A stretch of DNA of 64,000 nt from Mycetocola_B reblochoni (GCF_003667525.1 NZ_RCUW01000003.1:248001-312000); one strand, 5' to 3'. Positions 50,011 to 58,470 are shown, counted from the stretch's first letter. Numbers and translations are program-made. Notes: a model not told the origin generated them from the letters alone.

Positions 50011-51492
50011 GTGACTTTCCGTGATCTCGGGGTCGACGCCGACATCGTCGACGCGCTCGCAGACAAGGGCATCATCGAGCCCTTCCCCATCCAGGAACAG
50101 ACCATCCCCCTCGCCCTCACCGGGCAGGACATCATCGGCCAGGCCAAGACCGGCACAGGCAAGACCTTCGGCTTCGGCATCCCGCTGCTCCAGCGGATCG
50201 GCGCCGACCCGGCCCCCGGCGTCGTCGCGCTGATCGTCGTGCCGACCCGCGAGCTCGCCGTCCAGGTGACCGAGGACATCGAGCTGGCGGCGTCGAATCG
50301 CTCCACGGCGATCGCCTCGATCTACGGCGGCAAGGCCTACGAGGGTCAGATCGAGCAGCTGAAGGCCGGTGCGCAGGTCGTCGTCGGAACGCCGGGGCGC
50401 CTCATCGACCTCATGCGTCAGCGCCTGCTCGACCTCAGCCACGTCACCGAGATGGTGCTCGACGAGGCGGACAAGATGCTCGATCTGGGCTTCCTGTCGG
50501 ACATCGAGACGCTGTTCGCCAAGGTTCCGGCCGTTCGGCACACCATGCTGTTCTCGGCGACCATGCCCGGCCCGATCGTGACGCTCGCGCGGCGCTTCAT
50601 GACGCGCCCCGTGCACATCAGGGCGAGTGACCCCGACGAGGGGCTCACGCAGGCGAACATCAACCACCTCATCTACCGTGCCCACTCCTTGGACAAGGAC
50701 GAGGTCATCTCCCGCATCCTCCAGGCCGAGGACAGGGGCAAGACGGTCATCTTCACCCGGACCAAGCGCGCCGCCGCCCGCCTCGTCGAGGAACTCGGCG
50801 ACAGGGGCTTCAACGCGGCGGCCGTCCACGGCGACCTCGGCCAGGAGCAGCGCGAGCGCGCGATGGCGGCGTTCAAGGCGGGCAAGAAGGACGTGCTCAT
50901 CGCGACGGACGTGGCCGCGCGCGGCATCGACGTCGACGACGTCACGCACGTGATCAACCACACCATCCCCGACGACGAGAAGACCTACCTGCACCGTGTC
51001 GGCCGCACCGGCCGCGCCGGCAAGACGGGCATCGCGGTGACCTTCGTCGATTGGGAGGACCTGCACAAGTGGGCCCTGATCAACAAGGCGCTGGACTTCG
51101 GACAGCCGGAGCCGACGGAGACCTACTCGTCGTCGCCGCACCTGTACACCGACCTCAACATCCCCGAGGGGACGAAGGGCCGGCTGATCCCCAGCCGGTC
51201 GGCGACGGCGGGGACCGGGTCGCGCAGCCAGGGCTCGCGCGGGTCGGACGGTGCCTCACGCTCGCGGAACCACTCCGGTGGCCGCACGACCGGCTCCGAG
51301 ACGGCGAGGAACGACGCCCCCACCGGCGCCCGGTCCTCCTCAGCGGCCACGGACGGTGGCGAGGCGCCGCACGGCTCGTCCTCGTCCTCCTCCCGCCGTC
51401 GCCGCAGCCGCACCCGGCGCCGCGGGGGCCAGCAGGGCGAGCAGACCCAGGTCGGCGGGACGAGCACGCAGGGCGAGCAGACCCAGGCCTAA
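50011..51492 (+). CDS. rhlE: DEAD-box ATP-dependent RNA helicase
   Basis: 493 residues. Q motif 'PFPIQEQTIPLALTG', I 'AKTGTGKTFGFG', Ia 'PTRELAVQV', II 'MVLDEADKMLDLGF', III 'FSATMPGP', V 'TDVAARGIDVDDVTHV' and VI 'HRVGRTGRAG' are all intact. The C-terminal ~110 residues are disordered and rich in Ser/Arg/Gly, with a short RRRRSRTRRR run for RNA binding and a repeated QGEQTQ at the end. GTG 50011 begins the homology; the frame is open far upstream as a shadow of the ferritin-like gene. Syntenic with Rv3211. Likely role in RNA remodelling or cold adaptation. Confidence 0.93.
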   Translation: MTFRDLGVDADIVDALADKGIIEPFPIQEQTIPLALTGQDIIGQAKTGTGKTFGFGIPLLQRIGADPAPGVVALIVVPTRELAVQVTEDIELAASNRSTAIASIYGGKAYEGQIEQLKAGAQVVVGTPGRLIDLMRQRLLDLSHVTEMVLDEADKMLDLGFLSDIETLFAKVPAVRHTMLFSATMPGPIVTLARRFMTRPVHIRASDPDEGLTQANINHLIYRAHSLDKDEVISRILQAEDRGKTVIFTRTKRAAARLVEELGDRGFNAAAVHGDLGQEQRERAMAAFKAGKKDVLIATDVAARGIDVDDVTHVINHTIPDDEKTYLHRVGRTGRAGKTGIAVTFVDWEDLHKWALINKALDFGQPEPTETYSSSPHLYTDLNIPEGTKGRLIPSRSATAGTGSRSQGSRGSDGASRSRNHSGGRTTGSETARNDAPTGARSSSAATDGGEAPHGSSSSSSRRRRSRTRRRGGQQGEQTQVGGTSTQGEQTQA

Positions 51493-51520
51493 CCCATCGG
51501 GGACTACGCCCCCAGTCACG

Positions 51521-51555
51521 ACGCCCGCCGTCCGGTTCCGCCGGTCGGCGGGCGT
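51521..51555. terminator. Bidirectional terminator after rhlE
   Basis: A 15-bp stem with one mismatch and a five-base loop follows the rhlE stop by 28 bases, between convergent genes. Confidence 0.75.
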
Positions 51556-51699
51556 TCGTCGTCGCTTCCGCCCACGAGCACTCGCGCGCGGCGCGCGGTT
51601 CCTGTCCTCTGGCCGGCCGGGGCGCCGGCCGCGCGGCGGGCCGCGCCGAACAGTGCCGGTCCGTACCGGTCAACGCCGGCCAGCAGCGGTCAGCGCTGA

Positions 51700-52578
51700 T
51701 CAGCCAAGCGGGGGGAACACGGGCGAGGACCCCGTCCCCTGCACGATGATCTCCGCGAGGGCCGCGGCCGAGGTGGTGTTCTCGCCCAGCCGGTTGGGCT
51801 TGCCCTCGCCGTGGTAGTCGCTCGACCCGGTCATGATCAGCCCGAACCGCTGGGCGAGCTCGATGAGCCGGAGCCTGCCGGAGGGGGTGTTCTCCCTGTG
51901 ATCGACCTCGACGCCGGCCAGGCCCCTGTCGACGAGCGCGCCCAGCCGCCGCTCGTCCGTCATCCTGCTACGTCCGTGAGTGGCGGGGTGGGCGATGACG
52001 GGTACGCCCCCCGCCGCCCGCACGAGCTCGATGCCCTGCTCGATCGGGGGCGCGTAGTGGGGGATGTAATACCCCGCACGCGGGTGGAGGATGCTCGCGA
52101 AGGCGTCGCTGCGCGTGGGGACGAAGCCGCGGGCGACGAGCGCGTCGGCGATGTGCGGCCGCCCCACCGTCGCGCCCGGCGTGGTCTGGGCGAGGACGTC
52201 CTCCCAGCTGAGCGCGTAGTCCTTCCCCAGCCGGTGCACGATCGTCTCCGCCCGGTGCAGCCGGGCGTCCCGGATACGGGAGGTCTCGGCGACCAGGTCG
52301 GGGTCCGCCGGGTCGAACAGGTAGGCGAGCAGATGGACGCTCGCGGGACCGTCGGCGGTGCTCAGCTCCATGCCGGGGATGAGCGTCAGCCCGGTGCGCT
52401 GCGCCGCGGCGGCCGCCTCCGCCCAGCCGGCGGTGGAGTCGTGGTCGGTGAGCGCCACGGTCGCCAGACCGGCCGCCGCCGCCGACTCGACGAGCCGATC
52501 GGGGCTCTCGGTACCGTCGGACACCACCGAGTGGGTGTGCAGATCGGCGGGAACGCCCGCCGGTGACCCTGTGCGCAT
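51700..52578 (-). CDS. PHP-domain metal-dependent phosphoesterase
   Basis: 292 residues. 'PADLHTHSVVSDGTESPDRL' at the N terminus has the HxH metal motif, 'VALTDHDSTAGWAEA' the second, 'LIPGMELSTADG' the third, 'GVPVIAHPATHGR' and 'IMTGSSDYHGEGKP' the last. This is the full set of polymerase-and-histidinol-phosphatase ligands. Relatives hydrolyse 3',5'-nucleotide bisphosphates (RnaseAM/YciV) or nanoRNA; the true substrate is not determined. The ATG has a leaderless -10 (TAAGAT ending at -7). Confidence 0.88.
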   Translation of the reverse strand: MRTGSPAGVPADLHTHSVVSDGTESPDRLVESAAAAGLATVALTDHDSTAGWAEAAAAAQRTGLTLIPGMELSTADGPASVHLLAYLFDPADPDLVAETSRIRDARLHRAETIVHRLGKDYALSWEDVLAQTTPGATVGRPHIADALVARGFVPTRSDAFASILHPRAGYYIPHYAPPIEQGIELVRAAGGVPVIAHPATHGRSRMTDERRLGALVDRGLAGVEVDHRENTPSGRLRLIELAQRFGLIMTGSSDYHGEGKPNRLGENTTSAAALAEIIVQGTGSSPVFPPLG

Positions 52579-52584
52579 CCCCTC

Positions 52585-52590
52585 ATCTTA
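52585..52590 (-). promoter_or_regulatory. Leaderless -10 element of the PHP gene
   Basis: Minus-strand TAAGAT ends at -7 from ATG 52578. Confidence 0.6.
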
Positions 52591-52672
52591 GATCTGCGCC
52601 CGGCCGAGGCGGTGCGCGGCCTCGCCCTCCTCCCGCGACATCGGCGCGGCCCGACGGTGAGACAATGGAGGC

Positions 52673-54079
52673 ATGACCGAGGCGACACGAGACCAGACCA
52701 GCACGAGCGACGACACCGCTGCGGAGAACCGCAACCGCTCCACCACCCCCTCCTCCACCGCCTTCCAGGAGTTCATCGGCTCCGGCTGGGCCGACCGGGA
52801 GGCTGTGTCCGCCGAGGCGAACCCCGTCGCGGCGTTCTCCCTCGCCCGCCGTGACGCGGTGGCGGCGGCGTTCCCCGGCGTTCGCGTCGTCGTCGAGGCC
52901 GGGGCACTGAAGCCCCGCAACAACGACTGCGACTACCCGTTCCGGGCGCACTCGTCGTTCGCCCACCTCACCGGCTGGGGCTCTGCCAGCGAGCCGGACT
53001 CCGTGCTCGTGATCGACAGCCGCGACGGGGGACGCTCCGACGTTCTCTACTTCCGCGGCCCGGCGGGCAGGGACTCCACCGAGTTCTACGCCAACGCCAC
53101 GGTCGGCGAATTCTGGATCGGTCCCCGGCCGAGCCTGGCGCAGGTCGCGACCGAGCTGGGCGTGCAGACGCGGGAGCTGGCCGAGTTCACCCCGGAGCGC
53201 GGCGACGTGACGCTCGACGACGCCGACGGAGCGCTCGCCCGCGTCACCTCCGAGCTGCGCCTGGTCAAGGACGCTTTCGAGATCGACGAGCTCCGTGCCG
53301 CCGTCGCGGCGACCGCGGCGGGGTTCGGCGACGTCGTCGCAACGGTCGACGACGCGATCGGCCGCGCGCGCGGCGAGCGCGTCATCGAGGGCGCCTTCGC
53401 GAGCCGCGCCCGGCTGGAGGGCAACCAGACCGGCTACGACACGATCGCCGCCGCCGGCGACCACGCCTGCATCCTGCACTGGACCCGCAACGACGGACGG
53501 GTCGACGCCGGCGATCTCGTCCTTCTCGACGCGGGCGTCGAGGTCGACAGCCTCTACACCGCGGACATCACCCGCACGCTCCCCGTCTCGGGGCGGTTCA
53601 GCGACGTGCAGCGCCGCGTGTACGAGGCGGTCCTCGAGGCCGCGGACGCGGCGCTGGCGATCGTCCGGCCCGGCATCCGCTTCCACGAGGTGCACGAGGC
53701 CGCGATGCGCATTATCGCCGCACGCACGGCGGAGTGGGGGCTGCTGCCGGTGAGCGCGGAGGAGTCGCTCCTGCCGGAGCTGCAGTACCACCGCAGGTAC
53801 ATGGTGCACGGGACGAGCCACCACCTCGGGCTCGACGTCCACGACTGCGCCCAGGCCCGGCGGGAGATGTACTACGACGGCGTCGTCGAGGAGGGCATGG
53901 TCTTCACGATCGAGCCGGGGCTGTACTTCCAGCCGGACGACCTCACGGTCCCCGAGGAGCTCCGCGGCATCGGCGTCCGCATCGAGGACGACATCCTCGT
54001 GACCGCGACCGGGGCGGAGAACCTCTCCGCAGCGATCCCCCGCACCGTCGCCGAGATCGAGGACTGGCTGTCCCGCTGA
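52673..54079 (+). CDS. pepP: Aminopeptidase P family (Xaa-Pro aminopeptidase)
   Basis: 468 residues. A creatinase-like N-terminal domain is followed by the pita-bread metallopeptidase domain with the dinuclear metal ligands in 'LVLLDAGVEVDSLYTADITRT' (two Asp, in parts), 'VHGTSHHLGLDVHD' (His), 'FTIEPGLYF' (Glu) and 'GVRIEDDILVT' (Glu). It removes N-terminal residues preceding proline. The first ~40 residues are a Thr/Ser-rich extension. GACAAT ends at -7 from ATG 52673, a near-consensus leaderless -10; the GGAGG is only one base from the ATG and too close to serve as SD. Confidence 0.92.
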   Translation: MTEATRDQTSTSDDTAAENRNRSTTPSSTAFQEFIGSGWADREAVSAEANPVAAFSLARRDAVAAAFPGVRVVVEAGALKPRNNDCDYPFRAHSSFAHLTGWGSASEPDSVLVIDSRDGGRSDVLYFRGPAGRDSTEFYANATVGEFWIGPRPSLAQVATELGVQTRELAEFTPERGDVTLDDADGALARVTSELRLVKDAFEIDELRAAVAATAAGFGDVVATVDDAIGRARGERVIEGAFASRARLEGNQTGYDTIAAAGDHACILHWTRNDGRVDAGDLVLLDAGVEVDSLYTADITRTLPVSGRFSDVQRRVYEAVLEAADAALAIVRPGIRFHEVHEAAMRIIAARTAEWGLLPVSAEESLLPELQYHRRYMVHGTSHHLGLDVHDCAQARREMYYDGVVEEGMVFTIEPGLYFQPDDLTVPEELRGIGVRIEDDILVTATGAENLSAAIPRTVAEIEDWLSR

Positions 54080-54108
54080 GGACGACGCCCGTCCTGAGCA
54101 CAGCGTTC

Positions 54109-54137
54109 GGCCCCGGCATCATCGAGATGCCGGGGCC
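54109..54137. terminator. Bidirectional terminator
   Basis: A 12-bp perfect stem (GGCCCCGGCATC) around a five-base loop lies between the aminopeptidase and the stress-protein gene, which converge. Confidence 0.8.
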
Positions 54138-54145
54138 GGGGACGT

Positions 54146-54661
54146 TCAGAGCGCGGGGCGCTCCAGCGTGTTGCCCGCGTCGGCGGCGAGAGCACGGCGC
54201 ACCTGCTCGCCGACGCCACGTTCGGCGATGATCACGTAGCTGCTGGCGACGACCTGCATCGTCGAGGTGAAGTCGCGCCGACGACGGCTGATCGAGTAGT
54301 TGACCAGCGCGAAGAGGATGCCGAATGCGGCGCCGATCGCGACGGCCGCGCCCAGGTAGACGAGGTTGGTCGCGGGGTTGATGATGATGAGCATCAGCCC
54401 GAGGAACAGTCCCAGCCATGCGCCGGACAGCGCACCTCCGGCCGCGGCCTTGCCGTAGCTCAGCGCCCCCGTCACCCGCTCGACGCTCTTCAACCCGTCG
54501 CCGACGATGCTCAGCCCTGCGACGGGGAGCTCGGCCTTGGCCAGCCGGTCGACCGCCTGGAGGGCGTCGGAGTAGGTGGCGAAGCTGGCAACGGTCTCGC
54601 CCTCGGGCAGACGCTGGGCATCCAGGCCGCGAAGGCGTCGGGTGTTCTGCGGTGTGCTCAC
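54146..54661 (-). CDS. General stress protein 17M-like (YflT) membrane protein
   Basis: About 171 residues. The N-terminal 'VASFATYSDALQAVDRLAKAELPVAGLSIVG' segment (in parts: ASFATYSDALQAVDRLA, ELPVAGLSIVG) is the general stress protein 17M-like domain. Two membrane helices follow (GAWLGLFLGLMLIIINPATN and LGAAVAIGAAFGILFALV) and then a cytoplasmic tail. Role unknown. GTG 54661 is chosen; GATGAT ends at -7 and could be a weak leaderless -10. The frame is open to 54913, but that part runs antisense into the neighbouring gene. Divergent from the MgtE-like gene. Confidence 0.8.
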   Translation of the reverse strand: MSTPQNTRRLRGLDAQRLPEGETVASFATYSDALQAVDRLAKAELPVAGLSIVGDGLKSVERVTGALSYGKAAAGGALSGAWLGLFLGLMLIIINPATNLVYLGAAVAIGAAFGILFALVNYSISRRRRDFTSTMQVVASSYVIIAERGVGEQVRRALAADAGNTLERPAL

Positions 54662-54764
54662 TCCCCCATCATCCCACTCCGCGCCGCGATCGCACCCCCG
54701 GTGTCGCGGCTGACCCGGGGCCACGGCCCCGCGGCCCCGCCAGGCGGGGAGCGGGTAAGCGCTG

Positions 54765-54770
54765 TAGCGT
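54765..54770 (+). promoter_or_regulatory. Leaderless -10 element of the MgtE-like gene
   Basis: TAGCGT ends at -7 from GTG 54777; no Shine-Dalgarno. Confidence 0.6.
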
Positions 54771-54776
54771 GGACGG

Positions 54777-56048
54777 GTGAGCTCTCCCAAGGTCTTCCTC
54801 GCCCGTCTCGTCGGATGCAACGTCTTCGACCCGGCGGGCGACCGCGTCGGCAAGGTCAGGGACGTCCTGCTGATCAACCGCCGTTCGGCGCCGCCGAGCG
54901 TCCTCGGCCTCATCGTCGAGATCCCCGGCCGTCGTCAGGTGTTCGTCCCGATCGGCCGCATCATCTCCATCGCCGGTGGCCAGGTCATCACCACCGGCAT
55001 GGTCAACCTGCGGCGGTTCCAGCAGCGAGGCGGCGAGGTCAGGGCGATCGCCGAGCTGCTCGGCCGCAAGGTCGACTTCGTCGACGGCAGCGGCGAGGGC
55101 GTCATCGAGGACATCGCGATCGAGCCGAGCACGCCGGGCGCGTGGGAGGTCTCGCAGTATTTCGTCCGCCGGCCCCGCACGGGCGGCGCGCGCTTCGGCC
55201 GCGGCAGCACCGGCTTCGCCGACTGGTCGGAGATCAGGGAGCGCTCCGGGCAGTCGGAGGCGCAGTCGGCCGAGCGGCTGGTCGCGACCTTCAGCGACCT
55301 GCGCGCGGCCGACCTCGCCCATGCGTTGCTTGATCTGCCCGAGCGGCGCATGCGCGAGGCGGCGGCGCAGCTGCCGGACGAGCGCCTCGCCGACGCGCTC
55401 GAGGAGATGGAGGAGGCCGACCAGCTGCGCGTCGTCGCCGGGCTGAGCGACGAGCGGACCGCCGAGGTGATGAACAGGATGCAGCCGGACGACGCCGCCG
55501 ACCTGCTCGGGCAGCTCCCCGAGACCCGGACCGAGCGTCTGCTTGGCCTGATGGAGCCCGACGAGGCCGAGGACGTGCGCATCCTGCTCAGCTACGAGCC
55601 GGACACGGCCGGCGGTCTGATGACCACCGACCCGATCATCCTCTCCGGCGACGCCACCGTCGCCGAGGGTCTCGCCGTCATCCGGCGTCAGGAGCTCGCC
55701 CCCGCACTGGGCGCGGCGGTCTGTGTCACGCTTCCGCCGTACGAGACGCCGACGGGCCGCTTCCTCGGCATCGTGCACTTCCAGCAGATGCTGCGCTACG
55801 CACCGCACGAGCGGCTGTCGAGCCTCGTCGTCACCGACGTCGCCCCCGTGCTGCCGACGGCGCCCGCCGCGGAGGTGGCGCGGGTGCTGGCCAGCTACAA
55901 CCTCGTCTCCGTCCCCGTTGTCGACACGGTGGGACGGCTGATCGGGCTGGTCACTGTGGACGACGTCCTCGACTTCCTGCTGCCGGAGGACTGGCGCAAC
56001 GCCGAACCCGCGCCGGGGTCCCGTCCGCCGCGCAACCCCGCCCCGTGA
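54777..56048 (+). CDS. Soluble MgtE-N/CBS protein with PRC-barrel (no membrane domain)
   Basis: 423 residues. Residues ~1-130 form PRC-barrel-like repeats ('LVGCNVFDPAGDRVGKVRDV'), ~165-280 an MgtE N-terminal superhelical domain ('RMQPDDAADLLGQLPE'), and ~285-400 a CBS pair ('GGLMTTDPIILSGDATVAEG', 'LVTVDDVLDFLLPEDW'). This is the cytosolic Mg-sensing part of MgtE without the transporter helices, as in M. tuberculosis Rv1232c. It might sense magnesium or nucleotides for a partner. Start GTG is leaderless; the stop overlaps mrp as GTGA. Confidence 0.85.
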   Translation: MSSPKVFLARLVGCNVFDPAGDRVGKVRDVLLINRRSAPPSVLGLIVEIPGRRQVFVPIGRIISIAGGQVITTGMVNLRRFQQRGGEVRAIAELLGRKVDFVDGSGEGVIEDIAIEPSTPGAWEVSQYFVRRPRTGGARFGRGSTGFADWSEIRERSGQSEAQSAERLVATFSDLRAADLAHALLDLPERRMREAAAQLPDERLADALEEMEEADQLRVVAGLSDERTAEVMNRMQPDDAADLLGQLPETRTERLLGLMEPDEAEDVRILLSYEPDTAGGLMTTDPIILSGDATVAEGLAVIRRQELAPALGAAVCVTLPPYETPTGRFLGIVHFQQMLRYAPHERLSSLVVTDVAPVLPTAPAAEVARVLASYNLVSVPVVDTVGRLIGLVTVDDVLDFLLPEDWRNAEPAPGSRPPRNPAP

Positions 56049-57208
56049 CGGACACGCGGCAGCCCTCGGACGCCGAGCTCGTCGAGCGGGTCACGGCGGC
56101 GCTCGGCACGGTCATCGACCCGGAGCTGCGCCGCCCGCTCCCCGAACTGGGCATGGTGGGCGAGGTGACGGCACGGGACGGCGCGGTCACCGTCGAGATC
56201 CGGCTCACCATCGTGGGCTGTCCCGCGGCGACGACGATCGAGCGCGCCGTCACCTCAGCCGTCGAGGGGGTCGTCGGTGAGGGCAACGCCGTCATCCAGG
56301 TGGGCGTGATGACCCCGGAGCAGAGGACCGCCCTGACCGAGCGCCTGCGCGGGGCCACACGGCGGATGCCGTTCGGCCCCGGAAGCCTGACGCGCGTGAT
56401 CGCGGTCACCAGCGGCAAGGGCGGCGTCGGGAAGTCCACCGTGACGGCCAACCTCGCCGCGGCCCTCGCCTCTGACGGCCTCAACGTCGGCCTGGTGGAC
56501 GCCGACGTGCACGGCTTCTCCATCCCCGGGCTGCTCGGCCTCGTCGACGCGTCGGGACGGGCGACCCCGCCGACCCGGGTCGGTGACATGATCGTGCCTC
56601 CACGCGCTCACGGCGTCGCCGTCATCTCGATCGGCATGTTCCTCGAGGACCCGGCCGCCGCCGTGGCGTGGCGCGGCCCGATGCTGCACCGCACGATCGA
56701 GCAGTTCTTGGGCGACGTGCACTTCGGCGACCTCGACGTCCTGCTCATCGACCTGCCGCCGGGCACGGGCGATGTCGCCATCTCGCTCGGTCAGCTGCTG
56801 CCCAACGCCGAGGTCGTCGTCGTGACCACGCCGCAGCACGCCGCCTCCGACGTCGCGGTGCGCAGCGGGACCGTGGCCAGGCAGAGCGGCCAGACGGTCG
56901 TCGGCGTGGTCGAGACGATGTCCCCCGTGGTCCTCGCCGACGGCAGCACCCTCGAGCTGTTCGGTTCCGGCGGCGGTGCGCGGGTCGCCGAGAGGCTGAG
57001 CAGCGCATCGCCCGGCACCGAGCCGGTCGCGCTGCTCGGCAGCGTTCCGCTCAGCTCCGTACTTCGCGAGGGCGGCGACACCGGCTCCCCCGTCGTGCTG
57101 GGCGCCCCCGCCGATCCCGCTGCGCGCGCGCTCAGGGCGATCGCCGAGCGCCTCTCGAGGCGGGGACGCGGTCTGAGCGGGCGATCGCTCGGTCTGTCGC
57201 CGCGCTGA
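56045..57208 (+). CDS. mrp: Mrp/ApbC family iron-sulfur carrier ATPase
   Basis: 387 residues. A DUF59/MIP18 N-terminal domain (~1-90, 'ALGTVIDPELRRPLPELGM') precedes a P-loop ATPase with deviant Walker A 'TSGKGGVGKSTVTANLAAAL', 'GLVDADVHGFSIPGLLG' and 'LPPGTGDVAISLGQLL'. It assembles and transfers [4Fe-4S] clusters. The typical C-terminal CPxC cluster-bridging motif is not seen, and the sequence ends with a Ser/Arg-rich tail. GTGA overlap with the MgtE-like gene implies coupled expression. It converges with tatB. Confidence 0.9.
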   Translation: MTDTRQPSDAELVERVTAALGTVIDPELRRPLPELGMVGEVTARDGAVTVEIRLTIVGCPAATTIERAVTSAVEGVVGEGNAVIQVGVMTPEQRTALTERLRGATRRMPFGPGSLTRVIAVTSGKGGVGKSTVTANLAAALASDGLNVGLVDADVHGFSIPGLLGLVDASGRATPPTRVGDMIVPPRAHGVAVISIGMFLEDPAAAVAWRGPMLHRTIEQFLGDVHFGDLDVLLIDLPPGTGDVAISLGQLLPNAEVVVVTTPQHAASDVAVRSGTVARQSGQTVVGVVETMSPVVLADGSTLELFGSGGGARVAERLSSASPGTEPVALLGSVPLSSVLREGGDTGSPVVLGAPADPAARALRAIAERLSRRGRGLSGRSLGLSPR

Positions 57209-57213
57209 TCTGC

Positions 57214-57654
57214 TCAGCTGGCTTCGTCGTCGAACGGCACGGGCCCCGTCGCCTGGCCCGCGCGTCGCCGTCGCACCCGGGCGAGGTAGTCCTCGTCGAG
57301 CGCCCTGCCCGCGCTGCCGGCCACCGCGGCCGCCGCCCCCGCCGCACCGCTGGACCCGATGCCGTTCGCACCCGCCGCGGGCTCGCGCGCCGGGGTGGCA
57401 CCGTCCTCCTCGAGCAGCGCATCCCTGATGATCCTGCGGGGATCGTACTGGCGCGGGTCCATCTGCTTCCAGTTGATGTCGGTGAACTCAGGACCCATCT
57501 CGTCCTTCATCCGGTCCTGCGCGCCGCGCGCCATCCGTCTGACCGACTTGACCAGCTCCGCGAGCTTGGCGGCGTAACCGGGGAGCTTCTCCGGGCCGAT
57601 CAGGAACGCGGCGATCACGCCGATGATCAGCAGCTTGTCGAAGGTGAGGCCCAC
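57214..57654 (-). CDS. tatB: Twin-arginine translocase subunit TatB
   Basis: About 146 residues. 'VGLTFDKLLIIGVIAAFLIGPEKLP' (in parts: DKLLIIGVIAAFLIGPEKLP) is the TatA/B transmembrane helix with the FxxGPEKLP hinge, followed by an amphipathic helix and a long acidic/Ala-rich tail. It receives folded Tat substrates at the membrane. GTG 57654 is chosen because TATCCT ends at -7 (leaderless) and homology begins there; the open frame to 57720 is not needed. No sigE, rseA or htrA is beside it, unlike in mycobacteria. Confidence 0.9.
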   Translation of the reverse strand: MGLTFDKLLIIGVIAAFLIGPEKLPGYAAKLAELVKSVRRMARGAQDRMKDEMGPEFTDINWKQMDPRQYDPRRIIRDALLEEDGATPAREPAAGANGIGSSGAAGAAAAVAGSAGRALDEDYLARVRRRRAGQATGPVPFDDEAS

Positions 57655-57660
57655 CCCGCA

Positions 57661-57666
57661 AGGATA
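57661..57666 (-). promoter_or_regulatory. Leaderless -10 element of tatB
   Basis: Minus-strand TATCCT ends at -7 from GTG 57654. Confidence 0.6.
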
Positions 57667-57734
57667 CAGGCCGTGCGCCGCACGGCGTCTGCGCGTCACC
57701 CCACTAATCTGGAGGGACACACGGAGGAGCTTGG

Positions 57735-58367
57735 GTGAGCGAACACGACGCCAATTGGCGCTACATCAACGACGTCGTCGACGAGTCGGAGGTGTACCGG
57801 AACGCGCGCCAGCACGCGCTCGAGCTCGGCATCGAGGCGGTGTCGCCGTCGCTCGGGGCGCAGATCTCCGTCCTCGCGGCCGCCGGGCAGGCCAGGAGCG
57901 TCGTCGAGATCGGCACGGGGACGGGCGTGTCGGGGCTGTACCTCACAGCGGTGTCCGAGCGTTCAGTGCTGACGAGCATCGACAACGAGCCCGAGCACCT
58001 CCAGCTGGCGAGGCAGACCTTCGTCTCGGCCGGCATCGCCGCGAGCAGGACCCGACTGATCAATGGCAGGGCCCTCGAGGTGCTGCCCCGCATGAACGAC
58101 GACTCCTACGACCTCGTCCTCGTCGACGCCGACCCGGAGCACGTCATCGAGTACGTCGAGCACGGCCTGCGCCTGATCAGGCCGGGCGGCCTCGTCCTCG
58201 TCCCCCATGTGCTGCGCCACGGACGCGTCGCCGACCCCGCCCAGCGGGATGAGCTCACCGTGCAGTACCGGGTCCTGGTGGAGGAGATCGCTGCATCGGA
58301 CGCGGTCATCGGCGCGCTCTCCCCCGCGGGCGACGGTCTGCTGCAGATCAGCACGCGCGCCGACTGA
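57735..58367 (+). CDS. O-methyltransferase (Rv1220c-like)
   Basis: 210 residues, the size of family 3 (catechol-type) O-methyltransferases. Motif I 'SVVEIGTGTGVSGLYLTA', strand-2 'SIDNEPEHLQLARQTF' and motif 'YDLVLVDADPEHVIEYV' with the metal/SAM Asp are clear. It is likely cytosolic and Mg-dependent, with an unknown small-molecule substrate. GTG 57735 has GGAGG seven bases upstream, and TAATCT about 30 bases before it is a plausible -10. It is divergent from tatB, as its homologue lies near tatB in other actinobacteria. Confidence 0.87.
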   Translation: MSEHDANWRYINDVVDESEVYRNARQHALELGIEAVSPSLGAQISVLAAAGQARSVVEIGTGTGVSGLYLTAVSERSVLTSIDNEPEHLQLARQTFVSAGIAASRTRLINGRALEVLPRMNDDSYDLVLVDADPEHVIEYVEHGLRLIRPGGLVLVPHVLRHGRVADPAQRDELTVQYRVLVEEIAASDAVIGALSPAGDGLLQISTRAD

Positions 58368-58426
58368 GTCGCGCGTCGCGCCGTGCCGTGTCGGCGCGGG
58401 AGCGGCCTCATCCCTGCCCGGGCCCA

Positions 58427-58470
58427 CCAACGCGCCAACGCGCCAACGCGCCAACGCGCCAACGCGCCAA
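58427..58470. repeat. Octanucleotide tandem repeat, 5.5 copies
   Basis: CCAACGCG repeats five times perfectly plus a half copy in the gap after the O-methyltransferase gene. The unit is not a multiple of three and lies outside genes; a slippage-prone microsatellite useful as a strain marker. Confidence 0.92.

Noticed and set aside
49948..50026. A short upstream ORF overlapping the rhlE start
   Set aside because: The frame opens with GTG but has no SD and an Arg-rich product; coincidence is likely.
57655..57734. sigE/rseA remnants between tatB and the O-methyltransferase gene
   Set aside because: The 80-base gap is fully used by the two divergent promoters and contains no coding remnant.
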